From: Aphidius gifuensis
Taxonomy: Eukaryota > Arthropoda > Insecta > Hymenoptera > Braconidae
Length of the DNA: 64,000 nt
Direction of reading: 5' to 3'
Assembly: GCF_014905175.1 (NCBI RefSeq)
Contig: NC_057792.1
Span: 7,502,001-7,566,000 of the forward strand
This document shows positions 25,373 through 39,498 of the stretch, in pieces. A program made the translations under genes and the position numbers. The notes under the pieces were generated by a model. The model saw only the letters and a list, made by a program, of their open reading frames with translations. It ran no database searches and was not told the origin of the DNA. The first letter of the stretch is position 1; every line of letters begins with the position of its first letter.

Positions 25373-28300
25373 TCTATATATATAAATGTTAAAATGAAAA
25401 CCTTTGAGGCATATGTTCTCAGCAACTACCCAACCGATCATTATGATTTTTTTTTTTAAATTAAAGAGCTTAGCACGGAGATCGTTTTTAGCGTTTATTC
25501 GATTTCATAACTTAATAAACAACCGAGTTATTAATTATTATAAATAATAGCCTGCTACGCTTAGACTTATGCTGCTTTACACTCATACAATCACAGAGTT
25601 GGAAAAAGAGAGAGAACGCGCCATAGTCCCAAATGATTTATCTATTTGCATTTAAACATAATCAAAAAGTTGAAAAAAAATTAACAATAATATTTTCGAA
25701 TCAACTAGCTTAGGAATCATCAGACCGATAGATAAATAGAAGCTGTGTAGGTAAAAATTTTGGTAAATATTCGGTTTAAATGAAATGTGTTATATCAATA
25801 GAAAATGTGTAATAAAATGAAAATGTTTACGTTCAAAATTTCTTTGTTGGATAACCTTGGTTTAGATTTTCTATTAATTCTGTCTTTAATAATAATAAAA
25901 ATGGCAGCACGAAATTATTCAATAATCATCATCATACCTTATCAATCCATTCAAAAAATTAAAAAAGAAAATTTCATTTAAATAATTAAGGTTGATTCCG
26001 AATATCTGAATTATTGATAGACTTTCGATTTTTTTGACTTATTTTCTAAATGAAAGAATTATCTATATTGTGAATTTTTTTGAATTTTTTCTTGTTTGCT
26101 TTTTGCGAGATATTTACTGTCAAAGTTGACAACTTTAACACACAAGGTATACGCGTTACCTCATGTTTTTACGAATAACTTTTTTGTGTGTTGATTTAAA
26201 ACTGTACATTTACTATCAGATTGTAGCCCTGGACGAGACAAAATTTTGATAATTATTTCAATTTTTTCTTCTTTTTCTTTTAATAAATATTTAACTTTTA
26301 AACATTAAACTTTGCTAGATGCGCGGCACACTGACATGAACACAAGCATGGTTTTGGCGTACGACGCAAACTTTGTTTGCTAATAGGTGCTTTCTTTTGG
26401 GTGTTTATTTTTTTTCCTGTTTATTATCACGCATGCGCAGCTGAATGCGCAGTCAGCAAAAAGTCAGCTTGCAACAGCGTAGGACAAGAGGGGCTGCAGC
26501 TCCATGGATCAGCGTGTGTTTTCGCGCACACACATACTACTAAAGAACTTGGTTTTTTCATCAGTGGCACCACAAAAATTTCAGGACACGGGAATAGAAA
26601 ATAGCGTTATTAATATACGGGCCCTTCGTGGCATAAATATTGGTACGGCGATGGGACTTGGAATCAACCTTAAGGTTGAAAGTAAATCCCATCGTCAAAC
26701 AAAGTTTCGGCCCAATAGTATGCACTGAAAAAACGTTCCCGCTGCAGGCACGGTCTAGACCTGCCACGGTCTAGATCTATTTATTATTCTAATAGCTATT
26801 AGACCGGTAATGGTAGACCGCTACAGTAGCAGGATGTCCATGTAAATCCACAGTAAGCACCCGTATATTCTCGGTAAACTGTACTGCTGATTCAGCAGTA
26901 CAAGGCACTGCTGTGGCAACTGAATGCGCACGTCTGTATGCGCGGTCATATACGGTTCACGACTTTGACATCACTTATAGGTTAGGATTAAAATTTAGAA
27001 TTTTTTAAATGTTCAATTAAACATTTCTTTTAAGGCGGTATGTCAAAATATTGAAAAAAGATTCCCTCTCACAGATTTCGATCAAAGGAGGCTTATTTTT
27101 TAAGTGAAATAAAGATCTCTTTTATCAAATTTTTTTTGTAATTTTCTACCACGATTTAGGTGAGATAATTAGGGTCAAAGTTGACAACAATTAACACTTT
27201 TTACACACGTATAGGAAGCATCGGCTCGTTTTCTCTTCTATTGAAAAAACGCTCTCACAGAAAACCTTCATTTTACTACAGCTTATACTTCTTTAAATTA
27301 CGAAGATAATAAAAAAAAATCATTGATTTCTACCACGGATTTTGAAAGTTATTCATTATTTAAGACGAAAATTTAGGGTCAAACAGTACCGGGCGAAGCA
27401 TTGAGAATCTGCTGAAGTAGATTAGTGTGTGTAAATACGAGCCGCCCACACTCATACTTCTAGAGATGCGGCAGTAAAGTATAAAAATTTCAGACATTAT
27501 GGGGCGCTTATTATTTTTTTGAACTATGGTTATCAGAGTGCCCCTTTGCACCCAAAGAGTCGTCCTACTTTGAGATTTACATACTGCCTTAAAAATTAAA
27601 TTTTTTACATTTTTAATTTACCGTGTAATATTATTTTTATACTATCATTATAGTTAATGCAATTCCTTTGTTTAATCAATAAGTTAATTTATTATTATTA
27701 CACGGTAAATTAAAAATGTAAATTTTTTTTTTTTTAATTCTATATTCAAATAAAATATATTTTTTTCAAATTCTTTATCCATATTTTTTTATAATATACA
27801 AGATTTTAAAATCGATTCATATTCAATAATAATAGTAATATATAATCATATTTATTAATAATTAATATTAATAATATACATATATACATCATTTAATTTA
27901 TCGAATGAGTCTTTACAGCATACTCATACAGCATTCTTTGTACCGCTCATACGCCTGAACTCATCAACAGTAAAGTCTACCGCTACAGCAGCAGTGCTGT
28001 ACTGAGAGCAGTACAGAAATTCCAAGTTGGGTGTACTGCTCTTACAGCAGTTCAGCGCTTCGCAGTCTATTTTGCTACTTTACTGCTACGGCAGCAGGAA
28101 CGTGTTTTCAGTGTGTAATCCGTATTGTGAAGAAAAACAGACTGATAATTAAAAAATAGTAGTAGTAAAAATTTTTTTAACGACAAGCATAAATGTGTAT
28201 TCTTCCCCTATTCTTATGTGTTAAAGTTGTCAACTTTGACATCCATTATCTAAAAAAAAAAAACTAGCATAAAAATTTAAAAAAAATTCATCGAAAAAAA

Positions 28301-28439
28301 TTCTGACTTTTATTTGCTACCAAAAAGTTTGGAATAGAAATATTATTTGGAGCTAGCAAGTCATTAATTTTTTTAAACAATTGATAACATCTCTAAAATT
28401 GTAAAAATAATCTCGAGCGAAGCCGGGTTAATCAGCTAG
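25373..28439 (+). mobile_element. Helitron-like element, spacer 4/5
   Basis: Same element and ends as in spacer 1/2; 3067 bp. A short internal deletion (GAGAGCAGTACAG without the preceding CTTT at about 28000) is the only clear difference seen. Confidence 0.6.
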
Positions 28440-28511
28440 TAGATATATATAACTATATAGTCGTAGATGTAGTCTGCAAAAGTGACATCTTCAACGATCT
28501 TCCACAGACGA

Positions 28512-30289
28512 TCACGAATTTTTTTCTTGGGTTTTTCTTGGTTGAATTTCCAGGTAAAACCCTCCTTTAGCTGCCATTGCTAAACTACTCTTGCTAATTT
28601 CAAGTGGCAAAATCATTTTTTTACCTGGTTTGAGTTGACATTTAGCAACAAGATGCACTAATAGTACTTTAGTTTCTAATAATGCAAATCGATTGCCAAT
28701 ACACATTCTTGGACCTAAATAAAAAAAATTATTATAAATATATGCATTTATAAATTCTATTCTGAAAATTGAAACAATTGATAAGTAATTTTTTCAACAT
28801 AATAAATGAATGTAAATATATATACCTAAACCAAATGGCATGTATGCTGGAGAATTCAAAGTGCCTTTTGGGTCTTCAATAAATCTATCTGGATAAAATT
28901 TGTCAGGTTCATCAAAATATATTGGATCTCTTTGAATTGCAAAAACTGGAAACCATATAAAATCACCAGGTTCAAGGCGGTGTGGTTTTGCTCCTGGCAA
29001 TGTTGGAGGTAATTCAAAACTTTTCGAACAAACTCTGTCAAGAAATCCAGCAATCGGATAGTATCTGAGTGTTTCGTTAATGACTGCGTCAAGATATGCA
29101 AGTCTATTTACAGCTTCATATGTTACATCCCCATTTGTTCTTTCTAACATTTCATCAATTTCGTTTTGAAGCTTTGCTTGAATCTCAGGATTAGCAGCGA
29201 TTTGGTGAACAACGAATGACATGAGGCTCGATGTCGTATCGAAGCCCTGAATTCGTAAAAAAGAAAATATACATATAATATATAATTTATTTATAATTAT
29301 ACATGGCATTTATGGAGTTTTTTGTTCAAAGTAAATGTGTAATATACAGAATTCATTCAAATTTTATTTAAATTGTTAACAAACCCCAAAAAAGAAGATG
29401 AAAGCTTGTGATGTCATATCTCCTATCGAAAGAGTTGGTCCAGTCTTATTGGCTCTTGTCTCCATCATCAATTGAATCATGTCTGGTCTTGTGATTCCTT
29501 TTTCATCTCTTGTACGTACTGTATCTTCTACAATTTTTTTGAAAAATCCATCTGCTCTACTATCAATTATTCTTATGTTGAATAATCTTGAGAAATTTGG
29601 AAAACTCCGAACAAAGAAAAATTTTACGGACATTAATCCTTCAAAGTTTGTAGCCTTTCTACCAAGTACAAAAATCATTAGTTTTATCTTTCATTGAATT
29701 TATTGATATTCCAAATGCACAAGTTGCTATAACATCATTTGTATAACGACAAAATGCATCTTTCGAAAATATTTCAAGTGGTTTTTCTTTTGAATCTTTC
29801 ACAAGGTAGTCAACAAAATTTTCAGCACAATTTGACATTAATTTAAACATTCCTTTCATTTTACTTGATGTAAAGGCAGGAGTAAGAAGATTTCTTATTT
29901 CTCGCCACCTATCATCGTGTAATGAAAAAAGATTGTTACCAAAAGTGGCTCTACTTCGGGATTAACAAAAGAACGATGATTAACAAAATGATCAAAATTT
30001 TTATAGCAATTGATTTAATTAGTTCTGGATCACGTATTAGTACAGTTGGACTACCAAAGTCATAAAAACCAACGTATTTAGCATCTTTATTTATATTATA
30101 CACATTTTGGATGTAATGAAACACTGAAATTCTCCGAAACAATGATGCTCCCATATTTCCCAACAGTGGCCATGGTTTAATATGTGGAATTTCATGTTTT
30201 TCAAAATACTTCACTTTCCCAGATTGAAAATAAATATACACAATTATAAAAACTAAAAAACTCAAAAGCAACGTCCAAGTATCCATCAT
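28512..30289 (-). pseudogene. CYP9-like: CYP9-like cytochrome P450, copy 5 (exon 1 frameshifted as read)
   Basis: Array-type P450 with exons 29385-30289, 28826-29246 and 28512-28714. Exon 1 is 905 bp, four short of the intact copies: one base is lost in the run near 29941, one in the T-run near 29999 and two in the stretch near 29668. The frame is therefore broken after residue 96 (SIAIK) and again before the VLGRKATN segment. Exons 2 and 3 are unchanged and keep ETLR, PDRF and the haem loop. Most losses are in homopolymers and none creates an isolated stop codon, which is unlike ordinary pseudogene decay. I label it pseudogene only because the sequence as given cannot be translated. It may be an intact gene misread. 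Confidence 0.6.
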
Positions 30290-32455
30290 TACAAAAAAAC
30301 TATCGAAGCGAATATTAAAATTCAGCTACAGATCTTTTAGACATGCAAGTCTATAATGCACTAAACATTTCAGTCTAATGCGAAAACTGAAACACATATA
30401 TATGCAGTTGTCTGTGCAAGTGTTTGTAATTAAATGACAGCGCAAATGTTTGATAAAAAAAATTTATCTCATGGTCATAATGATCAAGTGAGTTATGACC
30501 TTTGCTGACAATGATGCGTAGAATAAATAATAAAAAAAAAAGCTGATGTAAAAATAAAATTTTTTCCTTGTTTATATCTACATGGAAACTAACTAAATAA
30601 ATATATATTTAATAAGAAACAAAATAAACAGTTTTTCAAGGATTATCGAGACACTGAGAAAAGTAATTAGTATATTATTTACATAAAAAGAATAGAATTT
30701 TTACATTTGAATAATGTGGCAAGAACAATTTAAAAAAAAAAACAGATAAAGATTATATTTTATATTATATTTACATTAAAATTTACATTAAAAAATTTTA
30801 ACTTGGTCATTTCCAAGAACAAAAAACATTATATACGAATTTTGTGTAAAACTTCCTTTTTTTTGTGTTAATATTATTTTTATACTTGATGGAGATAAAA
30901 TTAATTTGAAAATTTGTTTATCGACTCTATTGTCATATTATTATGTAAAATTTACATTTTTTCAATCAACCGTAATTAAAATTCCAAGAATAAGAAAATA
31001 TGCTTGGAGGAGAGGATTGAAAAATAAATTATAGGCTTGCCAGTAATTAATATTTATAGATAAATAAAATACCAAGGACAAGCAGTAGACACAGAAATTG
31101 TAATCTACATCAATTCCTCAGGTACTGCTTCCTCATAGTATTTTAATTTTATAAAACAAACTAATTACAATAAAGCTTGCTGAAGAATTAATGTATATAT
31201 ACAGAGAAATTATGCTAATACAATAAATGGAACATTAAATTATTTTTGTTTGTAGCTTGTCAAATTAGTAGTCAGGCAATTTAGGAAATCGCAAGTTCGA
31301 GTCCACGATGTAACATTTTTTAAAAATATAGATTTAGACTGTTAGAAAAGTATTATAAAAAAAAAGTGAAGTGTACTCGAAAAATTAGTAAAATAATGTT
31401 TTCTATAAATATTATATAAATATTAGTCAAAAAACAGAATAAGTAAATTTCATATGATAAAATAGTGAAATAAAATAGTGAAACAAATTGACAAAAAAAA
31501 AATTAAAACTTATAAATTTTTTATAAAAAAACGGGCTGTAAACAAACAAAAAATGAAATCATTTTAATTGGTAATTTTTATTTTTATTTGTCTTTGAATT
31601 CCTCTTTTGCTTAAAAAAAAATTCAACTTTGACCATTTTTTTGGCTTTCAATCATATTATTATATAACATTATTGTTGTTAATTTTTTTTTGTGTTAAAT
31701 CTCTATATTGATTCGAATCATATCTACAAAAAATTGTGTTTAATATCTATTAAGTTGTTTTGATTTATAGATATGCAACTTAAATTGTGTATACATTGAT
31801 TTATTATCTTTTGAAGGACGCATTATACATGTATATTGTTGTAATTGATTATAAATATTATCACTAAAAAAAAAATCAAAAAAAGGCAATTAAAGTCACC
31901 TTTAACCCCAAATAATCAATTTTATTACAGCAAACATATATATTTCTCAATTATAAATAAATATTTGATTGAAAAATATTAATGATTTGAGTTAAAAGTG
32001 ACTTTAAATGAGTCTTTTCGATTGTTTTTGTTTTACTTTTGATCTTTTATACGGTTTTTCTGAAAAACTAAAAGAAATTGAAAATTTTATAAAAGTAACT
32101 TTCGTTTTTTTTTTTTTTTTTACAACCAAAATGATGTTGAAAAAAAATACAATTTTGAAAAAAAAAAAGGGACTATTTCAGATATCTCGAAATTAGAGTG
32201 GGTTTAAGCTTATACCCACTCTACTCGAAATTCGATGGTAGCGTCCTCGAAAATTGGCGGAAAAAAAAAAATTACGGGTTTTTTTTAAGGCCAAAATCTA
32301 CAACATATCAAAAAATGAGCAAAATCGCAGAGGGTCAGGCCGCAAACCCCGTGAATTGGCTAAGAACGCCACATATATATATATATATAATTGTATTATG
32401 TTATATCGTTGTCGATAGATGGACTTCGTTAGAGATCGTCAGCGATATATCTATA

Positions 32456-35400
32456 TCTATATAGATAGATGTGAAAATGAAAACCTTTGAGGCATATGTT
32501 TTCAGCAACTACCCAACCGATCATTATGATTTTTTTTTAAATTAAAGAGCTTAGCACGGAGATCGTTTTTAGCGTTTATTCGATTTCATAACTTAATAAA
32601 CAACCGAGTTATTAATTATTATAAATAATAGCCTGCTACGCTTAGACTTATGCTGCTTTACACTCATACAATCACAGAGTTGGAAAAAGAGAGAGAACGC
32701 GCCATAGTCCCAAATGATTTATCTATTTGCATTTAAACATAATCAAAAGTTGAAAAAAAATTAACAATAATATTTTCGAATCAACTAGCTTAGGAATCAT
32801 CAGACCGATAGATAAATAGAAGCTGTGTAGGTAAAAATTTTGGTAAATATTCGGTTTAAATGAAATGTGTTATATCAATAGAAAATGTGTAATAAAATGA
32901 AAATGTTTACGTTCAAAATTTCTTTGTTGGATAACCTTGGTTTAGATTTTCTATTAATTCTGTCTTTAATAATAATAAAAATGGCAGCACGAAATTATTC
33001 AATAATCATCATCATACCTTATCAATCCATTCAAAAAATTAAAAAAGAAAATTTCATTTAAATAATTAAGGTTGATTCCGAATATCTGAATTATTGATAG
33101 ACTTTCGATTTTTTTGACTTATTTTCTAAATGAAAGAATTATCTATATTGTGAATTTTTTTGAATTTTGTTTGTTTTTTTGAGATATTTACTGTCAAAGT
33201 TGACAACTTTAACACACAAGGTATACGCGTTACCTCATGTTTTTACGAATAACTTTTTTGTGTGTTGATTTAAAACTGTACATTTACTATCAGATTGTAG
33301 CCCTGGACGAGACAAAATTTTGATAATTATTTCAATTTTTTCTTCTTTTTCTTTTAATAAATATTTAACTTTTAAACATTAAACTTTGCTAGATGCGCGG
33401 CACACTGACATGAACACAAGCATGGTTTTATGTACGACGCAAACTTTGTTTGCTAATAGGTGCTTTTTGTTTATTTTTTTCCTGTTTATTATCACGCATG
33501 CGCAGCTGAATGCGCAGTCAGCAAAAAGTCAGCTTGCAACAGCGTAGGACAAGAGGGGCTGCAGCTCCATGGATCAGCGTGTGTTTTCGCGCACACATAC
33601 TACTAAAGAACTTGGTTTTTTCATCAGTGGCACCACAAAAATTTCAGGACACGGGAATAGAAAATAGCGTTATTAATATACGGGCCCTTCGTGGCATAAA
33701 TATTGGTACGGCGATGGGACTTGGAATCAACCTTAAGGTTGAAAGTAAATCCCATCGTCAAACAAAGTTTCGGCCCAATAGTATGCACTGAAAAAACGTT
33801 CCCGCTGCAGGCACGGTCTAGACCTGCCACGGTCTAGATCTATTTATTATTCTAATAGCTATTAGACCGGTAATGGTAGACCGCTACAGTAGCAGGATGT
33901 CCATGTAAATCCACAGTAAGCACCCGTATATTCTCGGTAAACTGTACTGCTGATTCAGCAGTACAAGGCACTGCTGTGGCAACTGAATGCGCACGTCTGT
34001 ATGCGCGGTCATATACGGTTCACGACTTTGACATCACTTATAGGTTAGGATTAAAATTTAGAATTTTTTAAATGTTCAATTAAACATTTCTTTTAAGGCG
34101 GTATGTCAAAATATTGAAAAAAGATTCCCTCTCACAGATTTCGATCAAAGGAGGCTTATTTTTTAAGTGAAATAAAGATCTCTTTTATCAAATTTTTTTT
34201 GTAATTTTCTACCACGATTTAGGTGAGATAATTAGGGTCAAAGTTGACAACAATTAACACTTTTTACACACGTATAGGAAGCATCGGCTCGTTTTCTCTT
34301 CTATTGAAAAAACGCTCTCACAGAAAACCTTCATTTTACTACAGCTTATACTTCTTTAAATTACGAAGATAATAAAAAAAAATCATTGATTTCTACCACG
34401 GATTTTGAAAGTTATTCATTATTTAAGACGAAAATTTAGGGTCAAACAGTACCGGGCGAAGCATTGAGAATCTGCTGAAGTAGATTAGTGTGTGTAAATA
34501 CGAGCCGCCCACACTCATACTTCTAGAGATGCGGCAGTAAAGTATAAAAATTTCAGACATTATGGGGCGCTTATTATTTTTTTGAACTATGGTTATCAGA
34601 GTGCCCCTTTGCACCCAAAGAGTCGTCCTACTTTGAGATTTACATACTGCCTTAAAAATTAAATTTTTTACATTTTTAATTTACCGTGTAATATTATTTT
34701 TATACTATCATTATAGTTAATGCAATTCCTTTGTTTAATCAATAAGTTAATTTATTATTATTACACGGTAAATTAAAAATGTAAATTTTTTTTTTTTTAA
34801 TTCTATATTCAAATAAAATATATTTTTTTAAATTCTTTATCCATATTTTTTTATAATATACAAGATTTTAAAATCGATTCATATTCAATAATAATAGTAA
34901 TATATAATCATATTTATTAATAATTAATATTAATAATATACATATATACATCATTTAATTTATCGAATGAGTCTTTACAGCATACTCATACAGCATTCTT
35001 TGTACCGCTCATACGCCTGAACTCATCAACAGTAAAGTCTACCGCTACAGCAGCAGTGCTGTACTGCTTTGAGAGCAGTACAGAAATTCCAAGTTGGGTG
35101 TACTGCTCTTACAGCAGTTCAGCGCTTCGCAGTCTATTTTGCTACTTTACTGCTACGGCAGCAGGAACGTGTTTTCAGTGTGTAATCCGTATTGTGAAGA
35201 AAAACAGACTGATAATTAAAAAATAGTAGTAGTAAAAATTTTTAACGACAAGCATAAATGTGTATTCTTCCCTATTCTTATGTGTTAAAGTTGTCAACTT
35301 TGACATCCATTATCTAAAAAAAACTAGCATAAAAAATTTAAAAATTCATCGAAAAATTCTGACTTTTATTTGCTACCAAAAGTTTGGAATAGAAATATTA

Positions 35401-35493
35401 TTTGAGCTAGCAAGTCATTAATTTTTTTAAACAATTGATAACATCTCTAAAATTGTAAAAATAATCTCGAGCGAAGCCGGGTTAATCAGCTAG
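32456..35493 (+). mobile_element. Helitron-like element, spacer 5/6
   Basis: Same element with a variant 5' end (TCTATATAGATAGATGTG). It is shortened near 33165-33180 and 33465-33480 and shows homopolymer losses near the 3' end from 35240. The CTAG end and T flank are kept. Confidence 0.6.
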
Positions 35494-35565
35494 TAGATAT
35501 ATATAACTATATAGTCGTAGATGTAGTCTGCAAAAGTGACATCTTCAACGATCTTCCACAGACGA

Positions 35566-37339
35566 TCACGAATTTTTTCGGTTTTTCTTGGTTGAATTTC
35601 CAGGTAAAACCCTCCTTTAGCTGCCATTGCTAAACTACTCTTGCTAATTTCAAGTGGCAAAATCATTTTTTACCTGGTTTGAGTTGACATTTAGCAACAA
35701 GATGCACTAATAGTACTTTTTTTCTAATAATGCAAATCGATTGCCAATACACATTCTTGGACCTAAATAAAAAAAATTATTATAAATATATGCATTTATA
35801 AATTCTATTCTGAAAATTGAAACAATTGATAAGTAATTTTTTCAACATAATAAATGAATGTAAATATATATACCTAAACCAAATGGCATGTATGCTGGAG
35901 AATTCAAAGTGCCTTTTGGGTCTTCAATAAATCTATCTGGATAAAATTTGTCAGGTTCATCAAAATATATTGGATCTCTTTGAATTGCAAAAACTGGAAA
36001 CCATATAAAATCACCAGGTTCAAGGCGGTGTGGTTTTGCTCCTGGCAATGTTGGAGGTAATTCAAAACTTTTCGAACAAACTCTGTCAAGAAATCCAGCA
36101 ATCGGATAGTATCTGAGTGTTTCGTTAATGACTGCGTCAAGATATGCAAGTCTATTTACAGCTTCATATGTTACATCCCCATTTGTTCTTTCTAACATTT
36201 CATCAATTTCGTTTTGAAGCTTTGCTTGAATCTCAGGATTAGCAGCGATTTGGTGAACAACGAATGACATGAGGCTCGATGTCGTATCGAAGCCCTGAAT
36301 TCGTAAAAAAGAAAATATACATATAATATATAATTTATTTATAATTATACATGGCATTTATGGAGTTTTTTTTTTGTTCAAAGTAAATGTGTAATATACA
36401 GAATTCATTCAAATTTTATTTAAATTGTTAACAAACCCCAAAAAAGAAGATGAAAGCTTGTGATGTCATATCTCCTATCGAAAGAGTTGGTCCAGTCTTA
36501 TTGGCTCTTGTCTCCATCATCAATTGAATCATGTCTGGTCTTGTGATTCCTTTTTCATCTCTTGTACGTACTGTATCTTCTACAATTTTTTTGAAAAATC
36601 CATCTGCTCTACTATCAATTATTCTTATGTTGAATAATCTTGAGAAATTTGGAAAACTCCGAACAAAGAAAAATTTTACGGACATTAATCCTTCAAAGTT
36701 TGTAGCCTTTCTACCAAGTACATAAAATCATTAGTTTTATCTTTCATTGAATTTATTGATATTCCAAATGCACAAGTTGCTATAACATCATTTGTATAAC
36801 GACAAAATGCATCTTTCGAAAATATTTCAAGTGGTTTTTCTTGAATCTTTCACAAGGTAGTCAACAAAATTTTCAGCACAATTTGACATTAATTTAAACA
36901 TTCCTTTCATTTTACTTGATGTAAAGGCAGGAGTAAGAAGATTTCTTATTTCTCGCCACCTATCATCGTGTAATGAAAAAGATTGTTACCAAAAGTGGCT
37001 CTACTTCGGGATTAACAAAAGAACGATGATTAACAAAATGATCAAAATTTTTATAGCAATTGATTTAATTAGTTCTGGATCACGTATTAGTACAGTTGGA
37101 CTACCAAAGTCATAAAAACCAACGTATTTAGCATCTTTATTTATATTATACACATTTTGGATGTAATGAAACACTGAAATTCTCCGAAACAATGATGCTC
37201 CCATATTTCCCAACAGTGGCCATGGTTTAATATGTGGAATTTCATGTTTTTCAAAATACTTCACTTTCCCAGATTGAAAATAAATATACACAATTATAAA
37301 AACTAAAAAACTCAAAAGCAACGTCCAAGTATCCATCAT
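35566..37339 (-). pseudogene. CYP9-like: CYP9-like cytochrome P450, copy 6 (exons 1 and 3 frameshifted as read)
   Basis: Array-type P450 with exons 36437-37339, 35874-36294 and 35566-35762. Exon 1 is 903 bp (six short): single-base losses near 36725, 36979, 36993 and 37051, and a two-base loss in a T-run near 36841. Exon 3 is 197 bp (six short), with losses at about 35575-35582, 35668 and 35719, so the C-terminal part after the haem loop is also garbled. Exon 2 is perfect. The damage falls in two patches (about 35.24-35.75 kb and 36.72-37.06 kb) separated by clean sequence. The adjoining non-coding DNA in the first patch is also short in its A and T runs. This favours an assembly artefact over natural decay. 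Confidence 0.6.
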
Positions 37340-39498
37340 TACAAAAAAACTATCGAAGCGAATATTAAAATTCAGCTACAGATCTTTTAGACATGCAAGT
37401 CTATAATGCACTAAACATTTCAGTCTAATGCGAAAACTGAAACACATATATATGCAGTTGTCTGTGCAAGTGTTTGTAATTAAATGACAGCGCAAATGTT
37501 TGATAAAAAAAATTTATCTCATGGTCATAATGATCAAGTGAGTTATGACCTTTGCTGACAATGATGCGTAGAATAAATAATAAAAAAAAAAGCTGATGTA
37601 AAAATAAAATTTTTTCCTTGTTTATATCTACATGGAAACTAACTAAATAAATATATATTTAATAAGAAACAAAATAAACAGTTTTTCAAGGATTATCGAG
37701 ACACTGAGAAAAGTAATTAGTATATTATTTACATAAAAAGAATAGAATTTTTACATTTGAATAATGTGGCAAGAACAATTTAAAAAACAGATAAAGATTA
37801 TATTTTATATTATATTTACATTAAAATTTACATTAAAAATTTTAACTTGGTCATTTCCAAGAACAAAAAACATTATATACGAATTTTGTGTAAAACTTCC
37901 TTTTTTTTGTGTTAATATTATTTTTATACTTGATGGAGATAAAAATTAATTTGAAAATTTGTTTATCGACTCTATTGTCATATTATTATGTAAAATTTAC
38001 ATTTTTTCAATCAACCGTAATTAAAATTCCAAGAATAAGAAAATATGCTTGGAGGAGAGGATTGAAAATAAATTATAGGCTTGCCAGTAATTAATATTTA
38101 TAGATAAATAAAATACCAAGGACAAGCAGTAGACACAGAAATTGTAATCTACATCAATTCCTCAGGTACTGCTTCCTCATAGTATTTTAATTTTATAAAA
38201 CAAACTAATTACAATAAAGCTTGCTGAAGAATTAATGTATATATACAGAGAAATTATGCTAATACAATAAATGGAACATTAAATTATTTTTGTTTGTAGC
38301 TTGTCAAATTAGTAGTCAGGCAATTTAGAAATCGCAAGTTCGAGTCCACGATGTAACATTTTTTAAAAATATAGATTTAGACTGTTAGAAAAGTATTATA
38401 AAAAAAAAGTGAAGTGTACTCGAAAAATTAGTAAAATAATGTTTTCTATAAATATTATATAAATATTAGTCAAAAAACAGAATAAGTAAATTTCATATGA
38501 TAAAATAGTGAAATAAAATAGTGAAACAAATTGACAAAAAAAAAATTAAAACTTATAAATTTTTTATAAAAAAACGGGCTGTAAACAAACAAAAAATGAA
38601 ATCATTTTAATTGGTAATTTTTATTTTTATTTGTCTTTGAATTTCTTTTGCTTAAAAAAAAATTCAACTTTGACCATTTTTTTGGCTTTCAATCATATTA
38701 TTATATAACATTATTGTTGTTAATTTTTTTTTGTGTTAAATCTCTATATTGATTCGAATCATATCTACAAAAAATTGTGTTTAATATCTATTAAGTTGTT
38801 TTGATTTATAGATATGCAACTTAAATTGTGTATACATTGATTTATTATCTTTTGAAGGACGCATTATACATGTATATTGTTGTAATTGATTATAAATATT
38901 ATCACTAAAAAAAAAATCAAAAAAAGGCAATTAAAGTCACCTTTAACCCCAAATAATCAATTTTATTACAGCAAACATATATATTTCTCAATTATAAATA
39001 AATATTTGATTGAAAAATATTAATGATTTGAGTTAAAAGTGACTTTAAATGAGTCTTTTCGATTGTTTTTGTTTTACTTTTGATCTTTTATACGGTTTTT
39101 CTGAAAAACTAAAAAGAAATTGAAAATTTTATAAAAGTAACTTTCGTTTTTTTTTTTTTTTTTACAACCAAAATGATGTTGAAAAAAAATACAATTTTGA
39201 AAAAAAAAAAGGGACTATTTCAGATATCTCGAAATTAGAGTGGGTTTAAGCTTATACCCACTCTACTCGAAATTCGATGGTAGCGTCCTCGAAAATTGAC
39301 GGAAAAAAAAAAAAAAATACGGGTTTTTTAAGGCCAAAATCTACAACATATCAAAAAATGAGCAAAATCGCAGAGGGTCAGGCCGCAAACCCCGTGAATT
39401 GGCTAAGAACGCCACATATATATATATATATAATTGTATTATGTTATATCGTTGTCGATAGATGGACTTCGTTAGAGATCGTCAGCGATATATCTATA

